From the NCBI RefSeq assembly GCF_003574445.1, contig NZ_KZ984565.1, forward strand, positions 1-64,000: 64,000 nucleotides of DNA. The letters are read 5' to 3'. Shown here piece by piece: positions 8,069 to 16,012 of the stretch (positions within the stretch are counted from its first letter, which is position 1; each line of letters opens with the position of its first letter). The translations under genes and the position numbers were made by a program. The DNA is from Streptomyces sp. YIM 130001 (GTDB lineage: Bacteria; Actinomycetota; Actinomycetes; Streptomycetales; Streptomycetaceae). The notes under the pieces were generated by a model that was not told where the DNA came from, did not search any database, and saw only the letters and a list, made by a program, of their open reading frames with translations.

Positions 8069-8138
8069 CCGGTACAGCTGGTCCGGTACGGCTGAGCCGG
8101 TACGGCCGGTCCAGGACGCCCGAGCCGGTACAGCTGGG
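8069..8138. repeat. 14-bp-period tandem repeat
   Basis: The motif CCGGTAC(A/G)GC(T/C)G occurs at 8069, 8083, 8097 and 8125, with a degenerate copy (CCAGGACGCCCG) exactly on the 14-bp register at 8111. The array lies between the MFS and DUF1330 genes and contains partial palindromes (CCGGTACGGCCG). Confidence 0.85.
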
Positions 8139-8195
8139 ACGTGCCATTCACACCCGCGGCCGATGCCGTGGACCGGACAGAGGGAAGGAAGGCGC

Positions 8196-8507
8196 GTGCC
8201 TGCTTACGTGGTCGTCAACGTCGATGTGCTCGACGAGGAGGCCGGACTCGCCTACGCACCGGTGGCCCAGGCGTCGATCCGCTACCACGGCGGGCGGTAC
8301 CTGGTCATGGTGCCCACGCCCGGAGCCTTCGAGGACGGCGAGGCTGCCGCGCTGTTCATGGTCGTCGAGTTCCCCGACATGGACCGGATCTGGGAGTGGT
8401 ACGACTCACCGGAGTACCGGCGGGCCCGCGCGATCCGCGGGGACAGGGTGCGGGCGGGCACGGTGTTCGTCGACGGCGCCTCGCCGGAGGGCTTCTCCTG
8501 GTCGTGA
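8196..8507 (+). CDS. DUF1330 domain protein
   Basis: A 103-residue ferredoxin-like alpha/beta dimeric barrel of the DUF1330 family: AYVVVNVDVLDEE at the start, QASIRYHGGRYLV in the middle, and the diagnostic VVEFPDMDRIWEWYDSPEYRRARAIR (about 64-89). Members are small cytoplasmic proteins related to antibiotic-biosynthesis monooxygenase folds; no activity is firmly known. The GTG was chosen because AGGGAAGGAAGG lies 4-10 nt upstream; the open frame before it is non-conserved. Confidence 0.88.
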   Translation: MPAYVVVNVDVLDEEAGLAYAPVAQASIRYHGGRYLVMVPTPGAFEDGEAAALFMVVEFPDMDRIWEWYDSPEYRRARAIRGDRVRAGTVFVDGASPEGFSWS

Positions 8508-8546
8508 GCGGTGGCCCGGCGGCGCCGGCCTGATCCGGACGCGCCG

Positions 8547-9413
8547 CTACCCCTCGCCGGCCCCCAGGAAGCGGTGGAGGGACGTCTTCAGGGCGTCGAC
8601 GAAAGCGTCACGGGTGGGGTCGTCGATCCGGTCGAGGGACAGATACGGGTTGAGGTCCTCCAGTTCGACCAGGAGCAGGTCGCCGTCCCGGGTGCGGCAG
8701 GCGTCCACCCGCTGGATGCCGTGGTCGAGGCCGTTCCACTCGATGAAGCGCCGGGCGAAGGCCAGGTCGGCATCGGTCGGTGCGTACGGCTCGAGGGCCC
8801 AGCGCCGGTCGGGGTCGGGGGCGTGCACGGCGTACTGGAAGGTGTGGTCGACGTAGACGAACGACACCTCGTAGCGGAAGTCGATGCGTGGCTGGATCAG
8901 GAGGTCGGGGCCCTGCACGAGGCCTTCCGGCGCCGGAGCGGCCTGGGCTCGATCGGCCAGCTCCCGGCGGGTCACGAAGGACAGGCCGACGGAGTCCGCG
9001 CCCGCCTTCGGCTTGACCGCGTACTGCGCGGCCTCGGGCAGCCGGTGCAGGTCCTGGGGCGATTCGACGGTGGGGATCACCGGGTGGCCGTCCCGGGTCA
9101 GGTCGAGCAGGTACTGCTTGCCCGCCATGTCGGCCCGGCCGGTCAGCGGGTTGTAGACCCGGACGCCGTGGGCCGTGGCCCGGGTGCGGAAGTCCTCGTA
9201 CTGGTCCTGGTAGTGCAGCACCGGGCCGCTGTTGCGGACCACGACCGCGTCGAAGCGGTCCATCAGCGACGTGGCGTCGAGCGGGTGGCACAGCGCGATC
9301 CTGAAGTCCGTGCGGAGCCGGGAGGACAGCAGGATGTCCTCGTCGCCGTAGCGCCGACCCTGCGCCGGGTAGACCGGGTCGGTCACGTAGAGCAGGCTGG
9401 GGCGGCTCGGCAT
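8547..9413 (-). CDS. ATP-grasp family protein (glutathione-synthase-like)
   Basis: A 288-residue protein whose parts fit an ATP-grasp ligase. The N-terminal alpha/beta region (LLYVTDP) is followed by VVRNSGPVLHYQDQY, then AVKPKAGADSVGLSF (about 138-152), which carries the ATP-phosphate lysine. The metal-binding end is LLLVELEDLNPYLSLD (about 252-267). Such enzymes join a carboxylate to an amine or thiol, but the substrates cannot be read here. ATG 9411-9413 is preceded by GAGGAG. It is divergent from the mycothiol-dependent enzyme gene, with a 114-bp shared upstream region. Confidence 0.78.
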   Translation of the reverse strand: MPSRPSLLYVTDPVYPAQGRRYGDEDILLSSRLRTDFRIALCHPLDATSLMDRFDAVVVRNSGPVLHYQDQYEDFRTRATAHGVRVYNPLTGRADMAGKQYLLDLTRDGHPVIPTVESPQDLHRLPEAAQYAVKPKAGADSVGLSFVTRRELADRAQAAPAPEGLVQGPDLLIQPRIDFRYEVSFVYVDHTFQYAVHAPDPDRRWALEPYAPTDADLAFARRFIEWNGLDHGIQRVDACRTRDGDLLLVELEDLNPYLSLDRIDDPTRDAFVDALKTSLHRFLGAGEG

Positions 9414-9527
9414 GGGGCACTCCTCGGTGGCGGACGGCCATGGTGTCAGCCGGGGTGGCGGTGCGGTGCGGCGCGGTCGGGGCGGTCGTGGGACCACGTA
9501 CACGACCGGCTTCTAGCATGAGGCGGC

Positions 9528-10238
9528 ATGACGCAGACACGTGATCCTGAGCTGCCCGGACTGCTTCTCACGACCGAACGCGACGCTCTCGTACCGCTGT
9601 TGAGGCAGTTGCCGGACGACGCCTTCGCGGTACGGACCTGTTGTCCGGGCTGGACCGTGCGGCATGTGGTCGCGCACTGTTCGTCCGCGCTGATGCGGGT
9701 GGTCGAGGCGCGGTTCGAGGAGGGTGTGTACTCGCCGGAGGCCAACGACCGCGACATCGCGGAGCGTTCCGACTGGTCCCACCAGAAGGTGGTCGACGAG
9801 CTGGAGCGGGGCACGACCGAGACCGGCCCCATTCTGGCGCGGACGAGGGGCCGCCTCGACGTGATCGCGCTCGGCGAGTGGATCCACGGCGGTGACGTAC
9901 GGGAGGCACTCGGGCGGCCGGGGGCCTACGGAGGCGACGGGCTGCCGCTCGCGCTCAAGCTCGCCTCCGACGTGTCCCGGCGCCGCGGAACGGTCGCGGT
10001 GCACGCGGACCTGGACGGCTTCGACGATCCGGTCACGCTCGGGGCGGCCGACGGCGAGCACCCGCCGGGCCGGTATCTCGGCCCGGCGGACACGTTCATC
10101 CGTCTCCTCGGGGGACGTCCACTCGCCGGTACGCGGTACGAACTGGCCGGGGTGACGGAGGGCGAGCTCAACCTTTTTCGCGGAGAGAGCGCCCGTCCGT
10201 CACCGGAGCCTTCCCAGGGCCGCAGCGGCGTCAGTTGA
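9528..10238 (+). CDS. mycothiol-dependent maleylpyruvate-isomerase-type protein
   Basis: A 236-residue DinB-like four-helix protein of the TIGR03083/MDMPI family. The metal-ligand histidines are in CCPGWTVRHVVAHCSSAL (about 38-55) and EWIHGGDVREALG (about 120-132). These proteins use or transfer mycothiol in actinobacteria; the substrate is unknown. TAGCAT ends 8 nt before ATG 9528 and no Shine-Dalgarno is apparent. The last 8 bp overlap the end of the convergent copA gene. Confidence 0.82.
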   Translation: MTQTRDPELPGLLLTTERDALVPLLRQLPDDAFAVRTCCPGWTVRHVVAHCSSALMRVVEARFEEGVYSPEANDRDIAERSDWSHQKVVDELERGTTETGPILARTRGRLDVIALGEWIHGGDVREALGRPGAYGGDGLPLALKLASDVSRRRGTVAVHADLDGFDDPVTLGAADGEHPPGRYLGPADTFIRLLGGRPLAGTRYELAGVTEGELNLFRGESARPSPEPSQGRSGVS

Positions 10239-12519
10239 AGCCCCGCAACCGCAGACTGTTGGCGACCACGAAGACCGAGGAGAAGGCCATCGCGGCGCCC
10301 GCGATCATCGGGTTGAGCAGTCCGGCCGCCGCGAGCGGCAATGCGGCCACGTTGTAGGCGAAGGCCCAGAACAGGTTCGACCTGATCGTGCCCAGCGTCC
10401 TGCGCGCGAGCCGGATCGCATCGGCGGCGGCCCGCAGGTCGCCCCGTACCAGGGTCAGGTCGCCGGCCTCGATCGCCGCGTCCGTGCCCGTGCCCATGGC
10501 CAGACCCAGGTCGGCCTGGGCGAGGGCGGCCGCGTCGTTGACCCCGTCGCCGACCATCGCGACCGAACGGCCCTGCGCCTGCAGCTTCCTGACCACGTCG
10601 ACCTTGTCCTGCGGCAGTACTTCGGCGATGACCTCGTCGATGCCGGCCTGGGCGGCGACCGATGCGGCGACCGCGCCGTTGTCGCCGGTCAGCAGGATCG
10701 GGGTGAGGCCGAGGGCGCGCAGCCGGCGTACCGCCTCCGGGCTGGTCTCCTTCAGGGCGTCCGCGACCTCGAGCACCGCGCGGGCTTCACCGTCCCAGGC
10801 GACTGCGATCGCCGTGCGGCCCGCCGCTTCCGCGTCGGCCCTGGCGCGCTCCAGGTGCGTGGGCAGGTGGATCTCCCAGTCCGCGAGAAGCTGTGCGCGG
10901 CCGACCAGGACCGCGTGGCCCTCGACGACGCCCTGGACGCCGAGACCCCCCACATTGGTGAAGTCCTCGGGTACGGGCAGCGCACCGAGCCGCTCGGCCG
11001 CGCCCCTGGCGACGGCTTGGGCGATCGGGTGCTCGGAGGAGTGCTCCAACGCCCCGGCGAGACGTAGGACTTCGTCCTCGGTGGTGGTGTCGGTGCTGTC
11101 GGTGCTGTCGGTGGTGTGGGTGGCGAGGAGGGTCATGCGGCCGGTGGTGATGGTTCCGGTCTTGTCGAGGAGGACGGTGTCGATCTTGCGGGTGGATTCG
11201 AGGACTTCGGGTCCCTTGATGAGGATGCCGAGTTGGGCGCCGCGTCCGGTGCCGACCATGAGGGCGGTGGGGGTGGCGAGGCCGAGGGCGCAGGGGCAGG
11301 CGATGATCAGTACGGCCACGGCGGCGGTGAACGCGGCGGCCCACCCCGATCCGGAGCCGAGCCAGAAGCCCAGGGTGCCGAGCCCGAGCGCGATCACGAC
11401 GGGGACGAAGACCGCGGAGATGCGGTCGGCCAGGCGCTGGGCCGCGGCCTTGCCGTTCTGCGCGTCCTCCACGAGGCGTGCCATCCGGGCGAGTTGGGTG
11501 TCCGCGCCGACCCGGGTGGCCTCCACGACCAGTCTGCCGCCCGCGTTGACCGTGGCGCCCGTGACGGTGTCGCCGGCGGTGACCTCGACGGGGACGGACT
11601 CACCGGTCAGCATCGAGGCGTCGACCGCCGAGGAGCCCTCCACGACCCGCCCGTCGGTGGCGATCTTCTCGCCGGGGCGTACCAGGAACCGGTCACCGGC
11701 CTGCAGTTCGGCGGTCGGGATCAGCTGCTCGCCGCCGTCGCGCAGGACGGTGGCCTCCTTGGCGCCGAGTTCGAGCAGCGTCCGCAGGGCCGCGCCCGCC
11801 TTCCGCTTGGAGCGGGCCTCGAAGTAGCGCCCGGCAAGGATGAAGGCGGTGACGCCTGCCGCGGCCTCCAGGTAGATGTTCCCGGCGCCGTCCGTGCGGG
11901 CGATGGTCAGCTCGAAGGGGTGCGTCATCCCCGGAGTGCCGGCGGTGCCGAAGAAGAGCGCCCACAGCGACCAGAGGAACGCGGCCGAGGTCCCCACCGA
12001 GATCAGGGTGTCCATGGTGGCGGCGCCGTGCCGTGCGTTGGTCCAGGCGGCGCGGTGGAAGGGCCAGGCCGCGTAGGTCACGACGGGGGCGGCGAGGGTG
12101 AGGGACAGCCACTGCCAGTACTCGAACTGCAGGGCCGGGATCATGGCCATGGCGATGACGGGTACGGCCAGCGCGACCGCGGTGAGCAGCCGCTGCCGGA
12201 GCGGGGTCAGCGGATCGGGTTGTTCGGCGGCGCCGGTGGCGGACGGGCCGGTGGTCTGCGGTGGGGCAGGCTCCTCGGCGGTGTAGCCCGTGGCCTCGAC
12301 CGTGGCGATCAGGTCCTGCACGGCGACGTCTTCGAAACGGTAGGTGACCTTCGCCTTCTCCGTCGCGTAGTTGACCGTGGCCGCCACGCCCTCCATGCGG
12401 TTCAGCTTCTTCTCGATGCGCGCCGCGCACGAGGCGCAGGTCATGCCGCCGATGGCCAACTCGACCTGGGTGCCCGGGGCTTCGTCGGCCCGGGGCGTCG
12501 GCGTGTGCGTGCTGCTCAT
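10231..12519 (-). CDS. copA: copper-translocating P1B-type ATPase
   Basis: A 762-residue membrane ATPase that exports Cu(I) from the cytoplasm. In order: an N-terminal heavy-metal domain with GMTCASC (Cys28, Cys31), eight membrane helices, TGES in the actuator domain, the CPC metal site in IIACPCALG (about residue 408), the phosphorylated DKTGT (about 449), the P1B-specific SEHP, and hinge GDGVND (about 656). A TDSTDSTDTTTED low-complexity loop follows TLLATHT. GGAGGGG precedes the ATG. It is transcribed away from the His-rich secreted protein, with three CsoR-type operators between them, so copper induction is expected. No CsoR or CopZ gene is in the window. Confidence 0.96.
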   Translation of the reverse strand: MSSTHTPTPRADEAPGTQVELAIGGMTCASCAARIEKKLNRMEGVAATVNYATEKAKVTYRFEDVAVQDLIATVEATGYTAEEPAPPQTTGPSATGAAEQPDPLTPLRQRLLTAVALAVPVIAMAMIPALQFEYWQWLSLTLAAPVVTYAAWPFHRAAWTNARHGAATMDTLISVGTSAAFLWSLWALFFGTAGTPGMTHPFELTIARTDGAGNIYLEAAAGVTAFILAGRYFEARSKRKAGAALRTLLELGAKEATVLRDGGEQLIPTAELQAGDRFLVRPGEKIATDGRVVEGSSAVDASMLTGESVPVEVTAGDTVTGATVNAGGRLVVEATRVGADTQLARMARLVEDAQNGKAAAQRLADRISAVFVPVVIALGLGTLGFWLGSGSGWAAAFTAAVAVLIIACPCALGLATPTALMVGTGRGAQLGILIKGPEVLESTRKIDTVLLDKTGTITTGRMTLLATHTTDSTDSTDTTTEDEVLRLAGALEHSSEHPIAQAVARGAAERLGALPVPEDFTNVGGLGVQGVVEGHAVLVGRAQLLADWEIHLPTHLERARADAEAAGRTAIAVAWDGEARAVLEVADALKETSPEAVRRLRALGLTPILLTGDNGAVAASVAAQAGIDEVIAEVLPQDKVDVVRKLQAQGRSVAMVGDGVNDAAALAQADLGLAMGTGTDAAIEAGDLTLVRGDLRAAADAIRLARRTLGTIRSNLFWAFAYNVAALPLAAAGLLNPMIAGAAMAFSSVFVVANSLRLRGFN

Positions 12520-12643
12520 GACTGCCGCCCCTCCATAGCTTGTGGTCACTTCCCGTAACTGGCTGCCTGTCGCTGTCCGTGGAGCCGAGCCGGTCGATCG
12601 GCTCCCGAAGCTTCGGGCCTCGGGTGGTCCGACTTCTGTCCAT

Positions 12644-12660
12644 ATACCCTCTGGGGGTAT
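12644..12660. promoter_or_regulatory. CsoR-type copper operator, box 1
   Basis: ATACCCTCTGGGGGTAT, a 17-bp imperfect palindrome of the G/C-tract type recognised by actinobacterial CsoR. It is the closest of the three boxes to copA (125 bp from its start). Confidence 0.8.
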
Positions 12661-12679
12661 CTCCGCGCCGCCTTCAGAT

Positions 12680-12696
12680 ATACCCCCCTGCCCTAT
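12680..12696. promoter_or_regulatory. CsoR-type operator, degenerate box 2
   Basis: ATACCCCCCTGCCCTAT keeps the left half of the operator but has a weak right half. It lies 36 bp from box 1, between the two stronger boxes. Confidence 0.5.
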
Positions 12697-12719
12697 GCAA
12701 AGCAAGCGGGGTCCGGTGC

Positions 12720-12748
12720 TTGACTTGGTACCCCCTGGGGGTATGGTC
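12720..12748 (+). promoter_or_regulatory. copper-regulated promoter with CsoR operator box 3
   Basis: GTACCCCCTGGGGGTAT at 12728-12744 is an almost perfect CsoR palindrome. It fills the spacer of a recognisable promoter: -35 TTGACT at 12720-12725 and -10 TATGGT at 12742-12747 (16-bp spacing). Repressor bound here would block polymerase; Cu(I) would release it. It drives the His-rich protein gene, leaving an untranslated leader of about 85-90 nt. Confidence 0.82.
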
Positions 12749-12842
12749 GTTCGTAGGTGAGCGCAAGAGCGAGCCCGACGGATCCGCGGAACGGATCAGA
12801 GGGCCGGAGATCCCGGAGCCCTGGACACCAAGGGAGAACGTC

Positions 12843-13850
12843 ATGCGAACCGGACTGAGAATCGGTGCCTTCGTCACCGCGCTCGCAGCGACCTTCGGCA
12901 CGGCCTATGCGGTCGGGGACGGCGTGGGCCCGGTCGGTGGCGACGGGGGAAGGGAGCAGGAGGCGGGGCACGGGCACGACGGCGGCGACACCGGGACGGG
13001 CGGGGAGGCGGGCGGCCACGGGGCGGAGCCGCCCGGTGGACTGCAGATCTCCCAGGACGGCTACACGCTCGATCTCGAGACGCCCAGGATCGCCGCGGGC
13101 GAGAAGGCCGAACTCCGCTTCGCGATCGAGGACGGCAGCGGCCGCCACGTCACCGCGTACCAGCGCCAGCACGAGAAGGAGCTGCACCTCATCGTCGCCT
13201 CGCGCGACCTCGGCGAGTACCGCCATCTCCACCCGGAGCGGGCCGCGGACGGCACCTGGTCCACGCCGGTGGAGCTGCCGCGGGCCGGCGGGTACCGGAT
13301 GTTCGCCGACTTCCGGCCCAAGGGCGGCGAAGGCCTCACCCTCGGGGCCGACCTCGCGGTCACCGGGGACTATGCCCCGCGTGAGCTCCCGGAGCAGCGG
13401 GCCACGGCAGACGCCGGCGACGGCTACGAGGTCACCCTCGACGGATCACTGACCCCCGGAAAGGCCGGCGAACTCGAACTGGCCGTCGCCAGGAACGGCC
13501 GGCCCGTCACCGACCTCCAGCCCTACCTGGGCGCGTACGGCCACCTGGTCGCACTGCGTGCCGGCGACCTGGCCTACCTCCATGTCCACCCGAACGAGGG
13601 GGAACCGGGCCCGGTGTCGTTCACTGCGACGACGCCGAGCAAGGGCTCGTACCGCCTCTTCCTCGACTTCAAGCACGACGGCAAGGTGCGGACCGCGGCC
13701 TTCACGGTCCAGGCTGGAAGCGGGACCGGTGGCGGATCCGGCGGTGACGGCGGAGCCGCCGAGGAGCACGAGCCGGAAAGCGACGGCGGAGCCGCCGAGG
13801 AGCACGGCGCAGGTGGCGACGGTGGGACCGGTGGTGGGCACGGGCACTGA
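12843..13850 (+). CDS. secreted His-rich copper-associated protein
   Basis: A 335-residue exported protein, probably a periplasmic/cell-surface copper binder or chaperone. A signal peptide (MRTGLRIGAFVTALAATFGTAYA) is followed by a Gly/His/Asp-rich segment (GHGHDGGD, GGHGAEPPGG). Then come two similar beta domains, each with a His pair: DLGEYRHLHPE with YRMFADFRP in the first, and GDLAYLHVHPNEGE with YRLFLDFKHDG in the second, so the protein looks internally duplicated. The tail is acidic, with two AAEEHE-type repeats, ending GGGHGH. AGGGAGAA precedes ATG 12843. A CsoR-type operator in its promoter ties it to copper stress alongside copA. Confidence 0.82.
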   Translation: MRTGLRIGAFVTALAATFGTAYAVGDGVGPVGGDGGREQEAGHGHDGGDTGTGGEAGGHGAEPPGGLQISQDGYTLDLETPRIAAGEKAELRFAIEDGSGRHVTAYQRQHEKELHLIVASRDLGEYRHLHPERAADGTWSTPVELPRAGGYRMFADFRPKGGEGLTLGADLAVTGDYAPRELPEQRATADAGDGYEVTLDGSLTPGKAGELELAVARNGRPVTDLQPYLGAYGHLVALRAGDLAYLHVHPNEGEPGPVSFTATTPSKGSYRLFLDFKHDGKVRTAAFTVQAGSGTGGGSGGDGGAAEEHEPESDGGAAEEHGAGGDGGTGGGHGH

Positions 13851-13888
13851 GCGTCTCCCGTAAGGAGCCGGCAGCGCGTACTCTGGTT

Positions 13889-13904
13889 ATTGGACTAGAC
13901 CTGT
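13889..13904. promoter_or_regulatory. possible DasR operator (dre-like)
   Basis: ATTGGACTAGACCTGT resembles the DasR (GlcNAc regulator) consensus A(C/G)TGGTCTAGACCA(C/G)T at 13 of 16 positions by my count, with the central CTAGACC intact. It lies upstream of cutC. This is an inference from a motif match only. Confidence 0.4.
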
Positions 13905-13920
13905 ACCGTCCCTCGCTGTC

Positions 13921-13988
13921 CCGATTGTCCCGGCTGTTCGTCCGCCCGCCCGTACATGGTGGGGCGGACGAACAGCCGGGACAATCGG
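13921..13988. repeat. 27-bp perfect inverted repeat (long hairpin)
   Basis: Arms 13921-13947 and 13962-13988 are exact reverse complements (starting CCGATTGTCCCGGCTG), separated by a 14-nt loop GCCCGTACATGGTG. No T-tract follows. It lies between the copper-protein gene and cutC. It could be a terminator, an mRNA structure in the cutC leader, or a relic of a palindromic mobile element. Confidence 0.95.
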
Positions 13989-14060
13989 CCGTCGGCGGCA
14001 GAGCGTCGAGGGTCCACGGAACCGATCGGCCGCCTACGGAGAACCAGAGGAAGAGGACCC

Positions 14061-14759
14061 ATGAGCGAGCGCGCAGTCCTGGAGGTGATCGCCCTCGACG
14101 CCGAGGACGCGATCGCCGCCGAAGCCGGGGGCGCGGACCGCCTCGAACTCGTCACGGACATGGCAGCCGACGGGCTGACGCCCTCCCTGGAGACCTTCGC
14201 CGCGATCCGTGCCGCCGTCGGCATCGCGCTGCGCGTCATGCTGCGCGCCGAGGACGGCTTCGCCGCCGGCAGCCCCGCCGATGTGGACCGCCTCGCCCGG
14301 CGGGCCCGCGCGCTGCGGGACGCGGGCGCCGACGAATTCGTCCTCGGCTTCCTCGACGACACCGGCGCCCCGGACCTCGCCGCGGTCGAGTGCCTGGTCG
14401 GCGCCGTCGACGGTGCACGCTGGACCTTCCACCGGGCCATCGACCGTGCCGCGGACCGCGACGCCCTGCGCAAGCAGCTCGCCGATCTGCCCGGCCTCGA
14501 CACCTACCTCACGGCGGGCGCCGCCACCGGCGTCGACGACGGCCTGCCCGTCCTCACCGCCGAGGCCGCCCGCTCCGGCGAACCCGGCTACGAGCAGCAG
14601 ATCCTGGTCGGCGGCGGACTGGCCCTGCACCACGTACCCCAGCTCAAGGCGCACGGCGTCGACGCTTTCCACATCGGCAGCGCGGCCCGCCCCGACGGCT
14701 GGGGCGCACCGGTGTCCCCGGCGGCGGTACGGGAGTGGCGCACCGCGATCGACGGGTGA
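14061..14759 (+). CDS. cutC: CutC family copper homeostasis / putative TIM-barrel protein
   Basis: A 232-residue cytoplasmic TIM-barrel of the CutC family. Characteristic blocks are VLEVIALDAEDAIAAEAGGADRLELV (N-terminal), GLTPSLETF, LRVMLRAEDGF (the conserved R-P/A-R loop), FVLGFLDDTG, WTFHRAIDRA, DTYLTAGAATGVDDG, and ILVGGGLALHHV with FHIGSAARP at the end. Its link to copper is historical and disputed. Here it sits one gene from a genuine copper operon but behind a dre-like motif. GAGGAAGAGG precedes the ATG. Confidence 0.88.
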   Translation: MSERAVLEVIALDAEDAIAAEAGGADRLELVTDMAADGLTPSLETFAAIRAAVGIALRVMLRAEDGFAAGSPADVDRLARRARALRDAGADEFVLGFLDDTGAPDLAAVECLVGAVDGARWTFHRAIDRAADRDALRKQLADLPGLDTYLTAGAATGVDDGLPVLTAEAARSGEPGYEQQILVGGGLALHHVPQLKAHGVDAFHIGSAARPDGWGAPVSPAAVREWRTAIDG

Positions 14760-14795
14760 ACCCCCGGGCGCGGCAGTCCCGATGGGGCGATCGGC

Positions 14796-14865
14796 TACGA
14801 TCCCCGGCATGACTACCGGGACGGCCTCGCGCCACACACGGATCGGTGACCCGGTGCTCCGCTGA
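14796..14865 (+). CDS. possible leaderless 18-residue peptide
   Basis: TACGAT at 14796-14801 is followed 7 nt later by ATG 14809, the same geometry as many probable leaderless genes in this window. The reading frame has 18 codons (MTTGTASRHTRIGDPVLR) and stops at 14865, 110 bp before the dienelactone hydrolase gene. A GC-rich stem-forming stretch follows. It might be a regulatory upstream peptide, a decayed gene start or chance. The coding part is 14809-14865. Confidence 0.35.
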
Positions 14866-14975
14866 GCGCCGGGCGGGCCGGGACCGGCCGCTTGCCGGGT
14901 GGAGCAACGGCACGCGCTCCGCCCCCTGTTGTGAGAGATCGCAGATTCGGCAGATCGATCACGACAGGAGACCTC

Positions 14976-15710
14976 ATGTCCAGCAGGACGCTGCAGATTC
15001 CCATGCCCGACGGCCGGGCGGACGCCCTCGCCGCCTTCCCCGACGACGGCGAACGGCACCCGGCCGTGCTGATGTACCCGGACGCCTTCGGCCTGCGGCC
15101 GGTACTGCGCGAGATGGCCGAACAGCTGGCCGGCCACGGGTACTTCGTACTCGTCCCGCACTACCTCTACCGGAACGGCCGCACGCCCCTGGTCGACCTC
15201 CCGGAATTCATCGGGGACGAGGAGCGGGACCGACTCGTGGGCCGGCTCATGCCGTTGCTCGGGGAGCACACACTCGACCGGGTCCTCGACGACGCCGCCG
15301 CATATCTGCGGTTCCTCGGGGAACGGCCCGAGGCCGCGCCCGGCCCGGTCGCCGTGACCGGATACTGCTTCGGCGGCCTCCTGGCGGTACGCACCGCCGC
15401 GGCGCACCCCGGCGAGGTGGCCGCTGTGGCCGCCTTCCACGCCCCGGTCGCGGCGGACGGCCCCGACCGACTCGGACAACTCGCCGCAGAGGTCCACTTC
15501 GGCCACGCCGCGGGCGACATCACCGCGGAGGACCTGTCGTCCCTCAACCAGGTCCTGGACGGCGCCGGCCTCACATACACCTCCGAGATCTACCCGGACA
15601 CCGTCCACGGCTTCACCATGTCCGACACCTCGGCCCACAGCCCGTCCGCCCTGGACCGCCACTGGGAACGCCTGCTCCCGCTACTGGCCCGCAACCTGCG
15701 CACCACCTGA
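14976..15710 (+). CDS. dienelactone hydrolase family protein
   Basis: A 244-residue alpha/beta hydrolase of the DLH type, acting in the cytoplasm on lactone or ester substrates. The nucleophile elbow is GYCFGG with Cys131, as in true DLH enzymes, and the catalytic His211 sits in TVHGFTMSD. The N-terminus reads LQIPMPDGRADALAAFP, then VLMYPDAFGLRPVLREMAE, both standard for the family. The physiological substrate is not evident; no aromatic-degradation genes are nearby. ACAGGAGACC precedes ATG 14976. Confidence 0.9.
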   Translation: MSSRTLQIPMPDGRADALAAFPDDGERHPAVLMYPDAFGLRPVLREMAEQLAGHGYFVLVPHYLYRNGRTPLVDLPEFIGDEERDRLVGRLMPLLGEHTLDRVLDDAAAYLRFLGERPEAAPGPVAVTGYCFGGLLAVRTAAAHPGEVAAVAAFHAPVAADGPDRLGQLAAEVHFGHAAGDITAEDLSSLNQVLDGAGLTYTSEIYPDTVHGFTMSDTSAHSPSALDRHWERLLPLLARNLRTT

Positions 15711-16012
15711 GGCATGTCGGCGCGCCCTGCGGGCCTGCATGCGCAGCACCACGGCGGATGTGGCCAATAGCCCCTGTGCATAAGGGAGTTGAGCTCCACA
15801 TCCCTCGCGGACAGCGGCTGTAGGGCGCTTGTCCCCCTCGGGAGCTACGTGGAGGTGTCCACCGTGTGGTGACGCGTGCGGGGTGGTGGTTTCCGTAGCG
15901 TCCAATACAGCCGCAGCGCACCGGAGTTGCGGTCGGTGGACACGGCGGAAGTGCCTGGTTCTTCCACCGTACGGACCGTTCTCCGCGCCAACTTTCCTAC
16001 TGCGAGGGCCTC
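15711..16012. other. 302-bp intergenic region
   Basis: No gene was recognised. GTGTCCACCG at 15855-15864 is repeated in inverted orientation (CGGTGGACAC) at 15934-15943, a possible long-range hairpin or paired operator upstream of the esterase lipoprotein gene. Confidence 0.4.

Noticed and set aside
10231..12519. Long plus-strand frames inside copA (479 and 480 codons)
   Set aside because: Both are shadows of the high-GC copA gene; no start signals or domains.
14809..14865. Peptide deformylase start (GDPVLR resembles its N-terminus)
   Set aside because: The frame stops after 18 codons and no deformylase motifs follow in any frame.
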